Part shown: positions 47,190-56,874 of the stretch, one piece after another
How positions within the stretch are numbered: position 1 is the stretch's first letter
How the letters are laid out: each line of letters opens with the position of its first letter
Assembly (NCBI GenBank): GCA_016708265.1
Contig: JADJGA010000003.1
Span: forward strand, 620,001-684,000
DNA length: 64,000 bases
Reading direction: 5' to 3'
Source: Saprospiraceae bacterium
GTDB lineage: Bacteria; Bacteroidota; Bacteroidia; Chitinophagales; Saprospiraceae
Position numbers and translations under genes: made by a program
The notes under the pieces: generated by a model
Databases searched by the model: none
The model's input: the letters and a program-made list of their open reading frames with translations, nothing else
Told to the model about the DNA's origin: nothing

Positions 47190-47711
47190 TCATCCCTGTA
47201 TCTGTTATTGAAGTTGTTTGAAGATAAAACTTTAAAAGTTTATATTTTTTTTTAAAAAAAAAAAATTTTTAAAAAAAAAAAAAAAATTTTTTGTTCCCAA
47301 TTTTTTTTTTAAAAGGGGATAAAAATAAATTTTTTTTTTTTTTTTTGTTCGCAAAAGGGGGGACCACCAAAGGAAGGGGGGGGGGGGGGCGAACCCGGGC
47401 CCCAAACCCAAAGTCCCAAAAAAACAGAAGAAAAAAAAAATTAAAAAAATATTATTTCCCAAAGGTTTCGGGAAAAAATGCCCGGAATTTCGGCCCCCCC
47501 CCCCCCGCCCCCGGGGGGGGGGGGGGGGGGCTTTCCAGTTTTTAAACATATTCTTAATTTAAATTTTCCAGACTTAGGTTATTTTAAAAATATTTCTCTG
47601 TTCACTAATAATTTTTTTCTTTTGTTTGTGTTTAATATTTAGACGATCCTGTGATTCCCGGCTTTAATGCATTATTATACAATCAATCAACACCTATCAA
47701 TTATTTAGATC
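47190..47711. other. Homopolymer-inflated sequence, probable assembly artefact (47245-47531)
   Basis: From about 47245 the sequence turns into runs of A, T, G and C of 8-19 bases each (for example long A-runs, a G-run near 47376-47389, C-runs near 47496-47509 and a G-run to 47530). GC content jumps, and ordinary sequence resumes at 47532. Any frame found here is meaningless. The true junction between 47190 and 47711 is unknown. The last 170 bases are normal intergenic DNA. Confidence 0.85.
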
Positions 47712-49481
47712 ATGAATTATACTAATTTACTATCGGAAAATTCCGGTAAATTTCCACAGAAACCCTGCTTATCATATAAAGAAAATGGCACCTGGAAAAG
47801 TTACAATTGGACTGAATTAAAGGCAATTGTTGCCCAAACTGCCAATGCACTAAAGAATTCCGGTGTTAAAATCGATGATAATGTAGCTATTTATTCCGAA
47901 AACATAGCAGAATGGATCATTTTTGATCTGGCAATAGTAAGTATCGGAGCAGTATCAATTCCAATTTATGCAACAAGCACTGCCACACAGGCAAAATACA
48001 TACTTGATGAAGCAGAAATAAAAGTGATTCTCACCGGAAGTCAGGTGCAGTATAAAAATATAATAAGTATTTATGGAGAAAGTGAATTTTTAGAAACCAT
48101 TATTGTTGCTGATAAAAATGTCGAACTTATAACTGACAGATCTTATTATTTTAAGAACTGGATAAAAGATCAATCTACTTATCTCGAGATAACGTATAGA
48201 AAATTGAACGACCTCGCTACTATTATTTATACTTCAGGCACCACAGGTGAACCTAAAGGAGTGATGCTGACACATGGAAATTTCCTTAAAGGTTTTGAAT
48301 CTCACCTGGAATTTTTCAAGTTCAAAAATCCGGAGAATGAACATTCTCTTTCATTCTTACCCTTAAGCCATGTTTTCGAAAGAATATGGGCCATTTTTAT
48401 GTTGCACGTCGGTGCTCAGATTTATATGTCAGAAAATCCCAAACAGATCGCAGATACATTAAAAGAAGTTCGCCCTACTATGATGTGTTCAGTACCAAGA
48501 CTATATCAAAAAATACAGGCCGGAATAATGGACAAAATAAATAATAGTTCAGCTATAAAACAAAAAATATTTTACTGGGCATTGAGAACAGGTATGAGAT
48601 ATTCTGAAAACCGAAGAACTGACCTTAAGCCTGATTTTATCTTAAAACTAAAACATAAACTGGCTGAAAAACTGGTTTTCAGCAAAATCAAAGCTCAAAT
48701 GGGTGGAAGACTCTGGTTTATGCCGGTAGGCGGTGCAGCTTTATCAGCAGAGATAACCCAGTTTTTTGATGCACTTGGCATCCATCTGATAATCGGCTAC
48801 GGACTTACGGAAACATCAGCAACTGTAACTTGTTTCCCTAATAAAAACTATGTTTATGGCACATGTGGAAAACCTTTATCGGGAGTTGAATTTGAAATCG
48901 GACCAAATGATGAGATCTTAGTCAAAGGACATGGAGTTATGAAAGGTTATTATAAAAAACCCGAAGCTACTGCTGAGGTTTTTACACACGATGGCTGGTT
49001 TAAAACCGGAGATTCCGGGAAAATTGATCCCAGTGGAAATCTTATCATTGTCGACAGGATCAAGGATTTGATGAAAACATCAACCGGAAAATATATCACA
49101 CCACAACCTATTGAAAATCTGCTGACCAATGATAATTATATTCAGCAGGCTATCATAATTGGTGATAATAAACCATTTGTAACAGCTCTGCTGGTGCCAG
49201 ATTTCGATGCTTTAAAGAAATTAGCAATTAAACTGGAATTAAAATTCGAATCTCTCGAAGAATTGGTGAATATTGATAAAATCAGGGAATTCTATTCCGA
49301 AAAAGTAAATTCACTCCAAAAAAATCTGTCTTCCTTCGAAAAGATAAAAAACTTCAAATTACTCCCTGGTGAGTTTAATATGGATCTGGGTGAAATAACC
49401 CCTACTTTAAAAATTAAAAGAAATATTGTCCTCCAAAAATTTTCAGAAATTATAGAAGACATGTATAAAGAAAAGAAATAA
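47712..49481 (+). CDS. Long-chain fatty-acid--CoA ligase (AMP-binding)
   Basis: The 589-aa enzyme activates fatty acids to acyl-CoA through an acyl-adenylate. Motif I is TIIYTSGTTGEPKGVMLTHGN (about 170-190), with GYGLTETSAT, the W.KTGDSGKID-like FKTGDSGKIDPSGNLIIVDRIKD, and the Lys-containing C-terminal domain to TLKIKRNIVLQKF. It is of the longer FadD15-like group, typical for Bacteroidota long-chain ligases. It probably works at the inner membrane. It is a single gene, convergent with CotH. Confidence 0.92.
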   Translation: MNYTNLLSENSGKFPQKPCLSYKENGTWKSYNWTELKAIVAQTANALKNSGVKIDDNVAIYSENIAEWIIFDLAIVSIGAVSIPIYATSTATQAKYILDEAEIKVILTGSQVQYKNIISIYGESEFLETIIVADKNVELITDRSYYFKNWIKDQSTYLEITYRKLNDLATIIYTSGTTGEPKGVMLTHGNFLKGFESHLEFFKFKNPENEHSLSFLPLSHVFERIWAIFMLHVGAQIYMSENPKQIADTLKEVRPTMMCSVPRLYQKIQAGIMDKINNSSAIKQKIFYWALRTGMRYSENRRTDLKPDFILKLKHKLAEKLVFSKIKAQMGGRLWFMPVGGAALSAEITQFFDALGIHLIIGYGLTETSATVTCFPNKNYVYGTCGKPLSGVEFEIGPNDEILVKGHGVMKGYYKKPEATAEVFTHDGWFKTGDSGKIDPSGNLIIVDRIKDLMKTSTGKYITPQPIENLLTNDNYIQQAIIIGDNKPFVTALLVPDFDALKKLAIKLELKFESLEELVNIDKIREFYSEKVNSLQKNLSSFEKIKNFKLLPGEFNMDLGEITPTLKIKRNIVLQKFSEIIEDMYKEKK

Positions 49482-49501
49482 TTCGAATATCTGCCTGGCA
49501 A

Positions 49502-51880
49502 TCAGTTCTTGATGAACTTTTTGCTTAATCCTTCACATGTCACAAAATATAATCCTGAAGGTAAGGAAGAAATATCTATTTTATTTCTTTTAACTGGCTT
49601 AAATTCTTTTACAAGCTGTCCATGTGAATTTCTGATCTGCATTAATTTACCTTCAATATTATCACTTGTTTCAATATTCAATACATTCCATGCAGGTACT
49701 GGAAATAAATTGTATTCAAATTTCACATCCTGATTTAATTCTGCGGTTGCTGAAATATTGTCATTGTTTGCATTAAAAGTAGGAGCCTGCATTTTAAAAT
49801 CTCCGGTACCATTTGGTACTCTTGCATATCCCTTATCTTCAGTTTGCTCTCCGAAACTGACCTGATCCAAAATATTTGACTGGGAATCAGCAAAAACAAC
49901 ATCCTCCCCACTTTTAGAAAGCTTGAAATTTGCATGTAACTGCCCTTGTTCCTGGTCTTCATCAGCCCAGATTATAAGATATCCCTTTGCAGGAATTCTG
50001 ATTCCGGCAGGTATCTGCCATTTTTTTATATCTGTAGCCTTGTCAGACAGGTAAAATCCTCCAAGATCAACCTCAAGATCATTTGTATTGAATAATTCAA
50101 TCCAATCTTCATATTCTCCGTTTTCATCTATAGCAGTTTTTGTGTTGCTGGCCATAAGTTCATTTATCACAACACCATTAGGTGAATTATTTGTAAGCAC
50201 ATTATAATAAAAAACATCATGTTCAGCCCCTGAAGGAAGATAAGCAGCTGTCAAAGCAGTATTGTTTGCTATTGCCTCTATATAGTATCTGACCAGAGTT
50301 CCTCCTTCAAAACCAGGAATCTCAGCTCCGAAAACTCCGTCACCGGCAACAATGTCATTATGATTTCCATCATCAAACATTTGAACAACATTAAATACAC
50401 CTACAAGCCCAGCCGCATAGTACAAATTTACCTTGCTGATACCAGTACCGGAATTTACAGTTGATCTTATAAATACTTTTTCTCCGCTTTTCGGCATTTC
50501 AAATTGCACTCCCTTTTCATTATAAAATGAAGCAGAGCTTATGACCGGTGCAGTCAGCACTACTTCGCTGTTTGAAAGTAAAAAAGTTCTCCTGTTTGAA
50601 ACAAATGTTTTCAATCCATTTAACCCTGAGATATACTGGTTAACAGAATACAATTTTTTTGGATCTGAGGCTACTACCGAAGAAATAAGCTTGTCTGTTT
50701 CATCTATCAATGAATTTGCGTTCTCTGTGGTGAAAGTTTCTTTAAGTATAGTCCTGTAATGTGCAAGATATCTTTGCCTGTATTCCGGGATATTCAACAA
50801 CTTATAAAGCAAGGGATAATTCTGGTTTGAAGCATTCTTAAATGGACCCCAGTTTGTACTTGTGGCAGCATTTGTCTGAAATGATGTATTCCCGTCATAC
50901 TCCATTGCAGTTGATCTTCCAGTTTCCGGCTCATAATATACTATGTAATCCATTTTTCCTTTCATGGTATAACTGTCATCATCTGTAAAAATATTCTCAA
51001 CAGCTAAAAACCACAGTACTTTATCTATATCAATCATGGTTTTCAAATCTGCATAATTGGAAGATGAAGTTTTACTCAGAGCTTCACATGCTTCAATCAA
51101 CTTTTTCCATGGATCCGCTATATCACTGGATTTTAGTGCATAATATTTTTGATATTTGGTTGAATCTGCCCCAAGATAATTCATTCCAGCTGTGCCATCT
51201 CCCCATTGTGGACCTCCCGGTCCTCCGGGAATTCCTGTCTCTTCTGTAGTAGCTCTGAACCTGGCTCCGTCATTGCTCAGGAACCATTCTTCAAGCATTG
51301 TTTTATCTATTGACTGTATGTTTGGGTATATGCCCCAATCCAGATTATTGATATAAAGATGTATATAATTTGTTTTAGCTACAGGAGTGTATTTCGCAGC
51401 CATTCTGGCATAGAGGACTTCCCGCATAAATGTGGCATCTTCATGAGCATTGTTGAATTTCAGATTTTTATATCCCATCAATGTCTGATCTGGATCTACA
51501 AAATCAGTCTCCACAGCAAAAGATTTCTTATCTGAATTCTGAATCATCATATATGAAGTATTACCTCTGAATCGAACACCAACATCATTATAAGTAATGC
51601 CATCAACAGTCATACTGGCTGCCAGGTTAGTTTCTGTAGCATAGTTGTTTTTAAGTTTAGTCCAGTAATCAGGCTGGGAAAAATTAATGTGTATATCCCT
51701 TATGCCTGATTTATCATACAAGCCTGCTGAAGGTTTTCCACCACAATATAAAATCTTTCCGTCCTGAGAAAAATAATATTCTGAAGGCAAGGATTGGCCA
51801 TTCATTCTAAATATTAAAACATTAAAAAGCAAAAATGGAACAATAATACCTGTAATTATCAGCTGCAATTTAACAGACAT
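49502..51880 (-). CDS. T9SS-sorted CotH-kinase-family protein with lamin-tail domain
   Basis: The 792-aa protein has a signal peptide (LIITGIIVPFLLFNVLIF). A CotH domain spans about residues 60-430: VRFRGNTSYMMIQNSDKKSF, NLKFNNAHEDATFMREVL, MEYDGNTSF. A lamin-tail-like domain spans about 560-700: VVINELMASNTKTAIDENG, EDWIELFN. A T9SS domain ends it (YNLFPVPAWNVLNIET). CotH proteins are atypical kinases that phosphorylate spore-coat proteins in Bacillus; here the target is unknown. It should be secreted or surface-attached. It is convergent with the acyl-CoA ligase. Confidence 0.88.
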   Translation of the reverse strand: MSVKLQLIITGIIVPFLLFNVLIFRMNGQSLPSEYYFSQDGKILYCGGKPSAGLYDKSGIRDIHINFSQPDYWTKLKNNYATETNLAASMTVDGITYNDVGVRFRGNTSYMMIQNSDKKSFAVETDFVDPDQTLMGYKNLKFNNAHEDATFMREVLYARMAAKYTPVAKTNYIHLYINNLDWGIYPNIQSIDKTMLEEWFLSNDGARFRATTEETGIPGGPGGPQWGDGTAGMNYLGADSTKYQKYYALKSSDIADPWKKLIEACEALSKTSSSNYADLKTMIDIDKVLWFLAVENIFTDDDSYTMKGKMDYIVYYEPETGRSTAMEYDGNTSFQTNAATSTNWGPFKNASNQNYPLLYKLLNIPEYRQRYLAHYRTILKETFTTENANSLIDETDKLISSVVASDPKKLYSVNQYISGLNGLKTFVSNRRTFLLSNSEVVLTAPVISSASFYNEKGVQFEMPKSGEKVFIRSTVNSGTGISKVNLYYAAGLVGVFNVVQMFDDGNHNDIVAGDGVFGAEIPGFEGGTLVRYYIEAIANNTALTAAYLPSGAEHDVFYYNVLTNNSPNGVVINELMASNTKTAIDENGEYEDWIELFNTNDLEVDLGGFYLSDKATDIKKWQIPAGIRIPAKGYLIIWADEDQEQGQLHANFKLSKSGEDVVFADSQSNILDQVSFGEQTEDKGYARVPNGTGDFKMQAPTFNANNDNISATAELNQDVKFEYNLFPVPAWNVLNIETSDNIEGKLMQIRNSHGQLVKEFKPVKRNKIDISSLPSGLYFVTCEGLSKKFIKN

Positions 51881-52089
51881 ATAATGGTTTTTAAAATGAT
51901 GTAAATATTATTAGACATCCTCAATTTAAAAAAGTTTAATCAGGATATATCATTACTTGAAATAATGACAATTATTATTTATTTTTACAATATGAAATTG
52001 AAATTTCCATTAATGAAGAATTATGTAGCGAAAAGTCCGAAATATTCATCCTGATTTCAATGCACTGTCAAAATTAAAATTAAGCTGCC

Positions 52090-54162
52090 ATGAATATTAA
52101 AAAATTATCCCTTATAATTGTGATTACCTTTTTTAGCATTACAGTTATTAACTCCAGGACCATTTATGTAAGTCCGGAACTGCAATTTAAAACATTACAA
52201 TCTGCTGCTGCCATAGCTGAACCAGGGGATATCATTATTATAAAAAACGGTACTTACTTTAACAGGGAAAACATTGTCAATTTAAACGGAACTTCTGAAA
52301 AACCGGTTATTATTCATGCAGAAGATGAGGGTAAGGTAATTTATTCCGGTCAAAGCGAGGCATGGCATTTATCTTCTTGTTCATACCTTTACATAACAGG
52401 ATTTGTTTTTGAGAAACAAACAGCCAATGGTGTCAATATTGATGACAGTGGCAATCTTTATGGCTCAGCAAATCATATATCCATAAAAAACTGCACTTTC
52501 AGAAATATGAATGCAAGCGGAAATAATGATCTGCTAAAACTATCCGGACTGGATGAATTCGTAATCGAAAACTGCACTTTCTCCAATGGTTCAGGAGGTG
52601 GCAGCGGGATAGATATGGTGGGTTGCCATAAAGGAAAGATCATCAGCAACAGATTTGAAAACCTGGGAAGCAGCGGAATTCAGGCAAAAGGTGGTTCTCA
52701 TTACATTGAAATAATACAAAATACATTTAACAACGGAGGAAACAGGGCTTTAAATCTCGGAGGAAGTACCGGTTTAGCCTATTTCAGGCCTCTGGATGCG
52801 AAATTCGAAGCAGCAGACATTCTTGTCCAATCAAATGTTTTCACTGGCTCATGGTCTCCTGTAGCCTTTGTAGGATGTACGAGGGTCAGAGTTATTAACA
52901 ATACAATCTTCAAACCTGAGAATTGGGTTTTAAGAATCCTTCAGGAAACTGTTGATACTTCAAGATTTGTTGCATGCGGAAATAATGAATTTTCAAATAA
53001 TATTATTTACTTCGGAAATAATCTCAGCAGAATAGTCAATACGGGTCCAGATACTGCACCTGAAACTTTTATTTTTTCAAATAACCTGTGGTATAACTAC
53101 CAGAACAATAATTTCAATGATCCGCAATTGCCGGTTGCTGAAACCAATGCAGTTATTCAGAAAAATCCCCTTTTTATTGATAGTGAAACAGGTAATTTTG
53201 AATTAGCTGTTAACAGTCCGGCAACTGGAAAGGGTAAAAAAATGAATAGTGATGTACTGGATTTTAAAAACAGGTATTTCAGCAATTCCCCTTCAATAGG
53301 AGCATTTGAGTCGCAAGGCATTTACAAGGATTTTACTGGCAATATAGGTGATAAATGGTATTACAATTATGATTATGGTTATATAAAAAATACTATAATC
53401 AATAAAGATATCTCAGGTAATAACGAAGTGTCAGAAATAGAAAAATTTGTTCATGTTGGTGACGCTACAGGAGTTATGGGATCATTTCAAATGCTTACAA
53501 GCGACAATAAAACGACTGTAAAAGTTGAAAACCTGAATTTTACTGACTGCTATGACTTTTCGCTTCTAAAAGGCGACACTCTTAATAAATTACAAAATGA
53601 TCCGGACTTTATGTCATTTATCGATTCTGTTAAATACGACTATATTGCCGGTAAAGTCAGAAAAGTATTATATACTCACCATATTGGCAAGGTTAAAAAT
53701 TCCAGTGCAAATTTTAACTTTGGTAATCCGGGAAAACTGATAGAGGGAATTTTTTCTGTCAACGGATACCTTCTTGGAAAACCAAATACCGGTATAGATT
53801 TTATAGACTCAATTCACCTTCGATGCTATGTATATACAGACAGTCCAAGTGATGTTGAGTACATATGGAAATTTACAGAGAAAGAATGTGACAAAATAAA
53901 ATTGTCAACAGATAATAATTTCATAAAGGATTTCATGATATATCCCAACCCTACTAAAAATCAAATAAATCTTGAATTTGAATCAGTCAGTACAGGAGTA
54001 CTTGAATTACTGGATTTAAATGGTGAAATATTGCTTTCCAAAAAAATCCTTTCTCAAAAACAAATTAAGATTGATCTTCCATCATTTAAAAGTGGCTTAT
54101 ACATTCTTAAGTTAAAATGTGCAACAACTGAATTCATGAAAAAAATTATTATTACCGAATGA
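52090..54162 (+). CDS. T9SS-sorted parallel-beta-helix protein (pectate-lyase-like fold)
   Basis: The 690-aa protein has a signal peptide (LSLIIVITFFSITVINS), then IYVSPELQFKTLQSAAAIAEPGD, the usual first turn of right-handed beta-helix lyases. Many short repeats of the parallel beta-helix kind follow (ISIKNCTFRN, FVIENCTFSNG, KIISNRFENL, ...) to about residue 400. A beta-rich middle domain (about 410-600) and a T9SS sorting domain (YPNPTKNQINLEF) end it. Such proteins often bind or cleave acidic polysaccharide; no catalytic residue could be assigned. Confidence 0.8.
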   Translation: MNIKKLSLIIVITFFSITVINSRTIYVSPELQFKTLQSAAAIAEPGDIIIIKNGTYFNRENIVNLNGTSEKPVIIHAEDEGKVIYSGQSEAWHLSSCSYLYITGFVFEKQTANGVNIDDSGNLYGSANHISIKNCTFRNMNASGNNDLLKLSGLDEFVIENCTFSNGSGGGSGIDMVGCHKGKIISNRFENLGSSGIQAKGGSHYIEIIQNTFNNGGNRALNLGGSTGLAYFRPLDAKFEAADILVQSNVFTGSWSPVAFVGCTRVRVINNTIFKPENWVLRILQETVDTSRFVACGNNEFSNNIIYFGNNLSRIVNTGPDTAPETFIFSNNLWYNYQNNNFNDPQLPVAETNAVIQKNPLFIDSETGNFELAVNSPATGKGKKMNSDVLDFKNRYFSNSPSIGAFESQGIYKDFTGNIGDKWYYNYDYGYIKNTIINKDISGNNEVSEIEKFVHVGDATGVMGSFQMLTSDNKTTVKVENLNFTDCYDFSLLKGDTLNKLQNDPDFMSFIDSVKYDYIAGKVRKVLYTHHIGKVKNSSANFNFGNPGKLIEGIFSVNGYLLGKPNTGIDFIDSIHLRCYVYTDSPSDVEYIWKFTEKECDKIKLSTDNNFIKDFMIYPNPTKNQINLEFESVSTGVLELLDLNGEILLSKKILSQKQIKIDLPSFKSGLYILKLKCATTEFMKKIIITE

Positions 54163-54226
54163 GTAAATACTCAGATATTATGTTTCAACTCAACCCAATT
54201 AAGCATATTTATTTATAAGCCGGGGA

Positions 54227-54402
54227 AAAAAGCCTGAAAGGCTGATATTATTATAACATTGAGACAAGTCTTTGTTGGAAACCCTGAAGGGGTGACACAA
54301 AAAATCAAAAATAAAAATAAATTGATTAAATAATATCACCCCTTCGGGGTTTTGAAATTGTTGAATGGTACTTATCTATAATAATACCATCCCTTCGGGA
54401 TT
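54227..54402. repeat. Small palindromic repeats (CCCTTCGGG/CCTGAAGG cores)
   Basis: Four short palindromes lie in the fumC upstream gap: AGCCTGAAAGGCT near 54231, CCCTGAAGGGG near 54282, CACCCCTTCGGGGT near 54337 and ATCCCTTCGGGAT near 54389. The latter two share the spacer pattern TATCTATAATAATA-like. They resemble dispersed REP-type repeats of Bacteroidota. The remaining bases of 54163-54694 are AT-rich. Confidence 0.65.
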
Positions 54403-54578
54403 AAAAATTTTCAAATCAACAAAGAGAAACTCTATATTTATAAAATAAAACTGTACATTTATTGGTACTTTAGTATTTACCCGAATGATTTTCTAAATCA
54501 AAAATTAATCACTGTGAGAAATGATTATTCTTGTTATACAATTTAGAAACATGAGAAATAAAATCACTTTTTTACTGT

Positions 54579-54612
54579 GAATTGTTAAAATGATGCTAAA
54601 GTAGTATCTTTG
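54579..54612 (+). promoter_or_regulatory. Promoter (TTG ... TATCTTTG) for fumC
   Basis: TATCTTTG at 54605-54612 fits TAnnTTTG, with a TTG about 20 bases upstream. The ATG is 82 bases downstream. Confidence 0.5.
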
Positions 54613-54694
54613 ATATTATGTTCGCTCAATTGAGAAAAAACTTAATTTAAATTTTGTTTCACTGATTAATTTTTACTTCATAAAAATAAATAAT

Positions 54695-56089
54695 ATGGAA
54701 TTCAGAAAAGAAAAAGACAGTATGGGTTATGTTGACGTTCCTGCCGATAAATACTGGGCAGCCCAAACTCAGCGATCATCCCAAAATTTTAAGATCGGAG
54801 GCCAGAAAATGCCGGATGAAATAATAGAAGCCTTTGCTATCCTTAAAAAAGCTTCAGCAATGGCAAATACTGATCTCGGAGTGCTTCCTGCTGACAAACG
54901 CGATATTATAATGAAAGTTTGCGATGAGATCCTTGAAAGAAAACTTGATGATCAGTTTCCACTTGTTGTATGGCAAACAGGATCCGGAACACAGTCAAAT
55001 ATGAATGTAAATGAAGTGGTTGCCAACAGAGCTCATGTCTTACTTGGAGGCCTGCTAACTGATGCAAAAAAAATGATACATCCTAATGATGATGTCAATA
55101 AGTCTCAATCTTCAAATGATACCTTCCCTACAGCAATGCATATTGCTGCATACAAAATTCTCGTAGAAAAAACTATTCCTGCTCTTGAGCATCTCAGAGA
55201 TGAGCTCGGTAAGAAATCAAAGGCTTTTATGGACGTTGTCAAGATAGGCAGAACTCACTTCATGGATGCTACACCATTGACAGTAGGACAAGAACTTTCA
55301 GGTTATGTGTCCCAGATTGACCATGGTATCAGGGCTATCAAAAATACACTTGCCCACCTTTCGGAACTCGCTCTTGGTGGTACAGCAGTAGGCACGGGAT
55401 TAAATACTCCTAAAGGATATGCAGAGCTCGTTGCAGTTAAAATAGCTGAACTTACAGGTTTGCCATTCATAACCGGTGAAAATAAATTTGAACTACTTGC
55501 AAATAAAGATGCTCTTGTTGAATCACATGGAGCTCTTAAAACTGTAGCTGTTTCTCTCTATAAAATTGCCAATGACATCAGAATGCTTGCTTCAGGACCC
55601 AGAAGTGGCATTGGAGAGCTTATCATTCCATCCAATGAACCAGGATCTTCAATTATGCCCGGAAAAGTCAATCCAACTCAAACTGAAGCTATGACTATGG
55701 CTATGGCACAGGTCATGGGAAATGATGTTGCAATTGGAATAGGTGGAATGAATGGCCATTTTGAACTTAATGTCTACAAACCTATGATAATTTATAATTT
55801 CCTTATTTCAGCAAGGCTTATTGCAGATGCGTCAGAGAGCTTTACAGAGCACCTGGTAATTGATCTGGTACCTAATTACAACAGGATCAAAGAACATCTG
55901 AATAACTCTCTTATGCTGGTCACTTCGCTGAATACCCATATCGGATATGATAAGGCAGCAGAAATAGCTAAAAAAGCCTATGCAGAAGATAAAACACTTA
56001 AAGCTGCTGCTATGGAATTAGGATATGTAACTGAAGCTGAATTTGATGAATGGGTGAGACCAGAAAAAATGGTAGGAACCCTGAGTTAA
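54695..56089 (+). CDS. fumC: Fumarate hydratase class II
   Basis: The 464-aa enzyme interconverts fumarate and malate in the TCA cycle. The signature GSSIMPGKVNPTQTE begins at residue 317, with the catalytic Ser in the loop. Also seen are QTGSGTQSNMNVNEV, DDVNKSQSSNDTFPTAMHIA and GRTHFMDATPLT. Length and order match FumC and distinguish it from argininosuccinate lyase or aspartase. The gene is monocistronic, with its own promoter and terminator. Confidence 0.95.
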   Translation: MEFRKEKDSMGYVDVPADKYWAAQTQRSSQNFKIGGQKMPDEIIEAFAILKKASAMANTDLGVLPADKRDIIMKVCDEILERKLDDQFPLVVWQTGSGTQSNMNVNEVVANRAHVLLGGLLTDAKKMIHPNDDVNKSQSSNDTFPTAMHIAAYKILVEKTIPALEHLRDELGKKSKAFMDVVKIGRTHFMDATPLTVGQELSGYVSQIDHGIRAIKNTLAHLSELALGGTAVGTGLNTPKGYAELVAVKIAELTGLPFITGENKFELLANKDALVESHGALKTVAVSLYKIANDIRMLASGPRSGIGELIIPSNEPGSSIMPGKVNPTQTEAMTMAMAQVMGNDVAIGIGGMNGHFELNVYKPMIIYNFLISARLIADASESFTEHLVIDLVPNYNRIKEHLNNSLMLVTSLNTHIGYDKAAEIAKKAYAEDKTLKAAAMELGYVTEAEFDEWVRPEKMVGTLS

Positions 56090-56142
56090 CAGAAAATCAT
56101 ATTTATGGTTCAAGCATCAATTTTCGCTTGATCCTAATAATG

Positions 56143-56177
56143 AAAAAGGGGAAGTGAATGATTCACTTCCCCTTTTT
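56143..56177. terminator. fumC terminator hairpin
   Basis: AAAAAGGGGAAGTGAAT and its mirror ATTCACTTCCCCTTTTT form a perfect stem with a near-zero loop, 54 bases after the fumC stop. The flanking A- and T-runs would also let it stop the gene coming from the other side. Confidence 0.85.
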
Positions 56178-56356
56178 ACTTTTCAGTAGCCTATTGGCGA
56201 GTTAAACCGATGTGAAAAACAAATCAAGTGTAAAACACAAGAAATTTTTCAAAAACATCATAGAGAATTCCATATTCCCGATTAATATTCATATAAAAAA
56301 TCTCATTTTCTATTAATATGACAGTCAATAAATCACTTTGAAAGATTGGCTTTTAT

Positions 56357-56874
56357 AAACGGAAAAGCCCCCCTTCATTTCTGAAGAGAGGCCATCCCAA
56401 AAACCGATTTATCTTTCGGCTACTGTATAAAAACGATTATTTCAAGTTAACCATTTTCTTAGTAGCTGTGAAATCGTCTGATTCTAATCTGTATGTCAAA
56501 ACACCGGTAGCGCTGATTCCATCTATAGTTACACTGTTGTAACCAGCTACTCCTTTGCTATTCAATACTTTCAATTCTCTTCCAGTCACATCAAATACTG
56601 TCAATGTATAATTAGCAGCAGTTGGTAACTCGAATCCTATTGTAGTTGTTGTTACAAATGGGTTTGGTTCGTTCTGATATAATGCATATGTTACATCTAC
56701 ATTCCTGTATCCTATCTCTATGCTGTTGATATCCAAATCTTTACCTGTGTAAATCTCTGATCTCAATACATTGTCATTGATATTCAATACATTGCTGATG
56801 TTACCATCTACATCCGATCTAACTTTCAATGTGAACAGTACACTTCCGTCTGCTACATCAAGTCCTTTTGCATC
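56357..56874. repeat. Copy 1 of a 518-bp direct repeat
   Basis: This block equals 63483-64000 (offset 7126) with only two differences that I found, at 56425 (G against T) and 56650 (T against C). It holds the last part of the cohesin-like domain, the T9SS sorting domain and 80 bases past the stop codon. The second copy runs to the window edge, so the repeat may be longer. Confidence 0.9.

Noticed and set aside
47232..47549. Frames on both strands in the homopolymer region
   Set aside because: They consist of Phe, Lys, Gly and Pro runs made by artefactual homopolymers.
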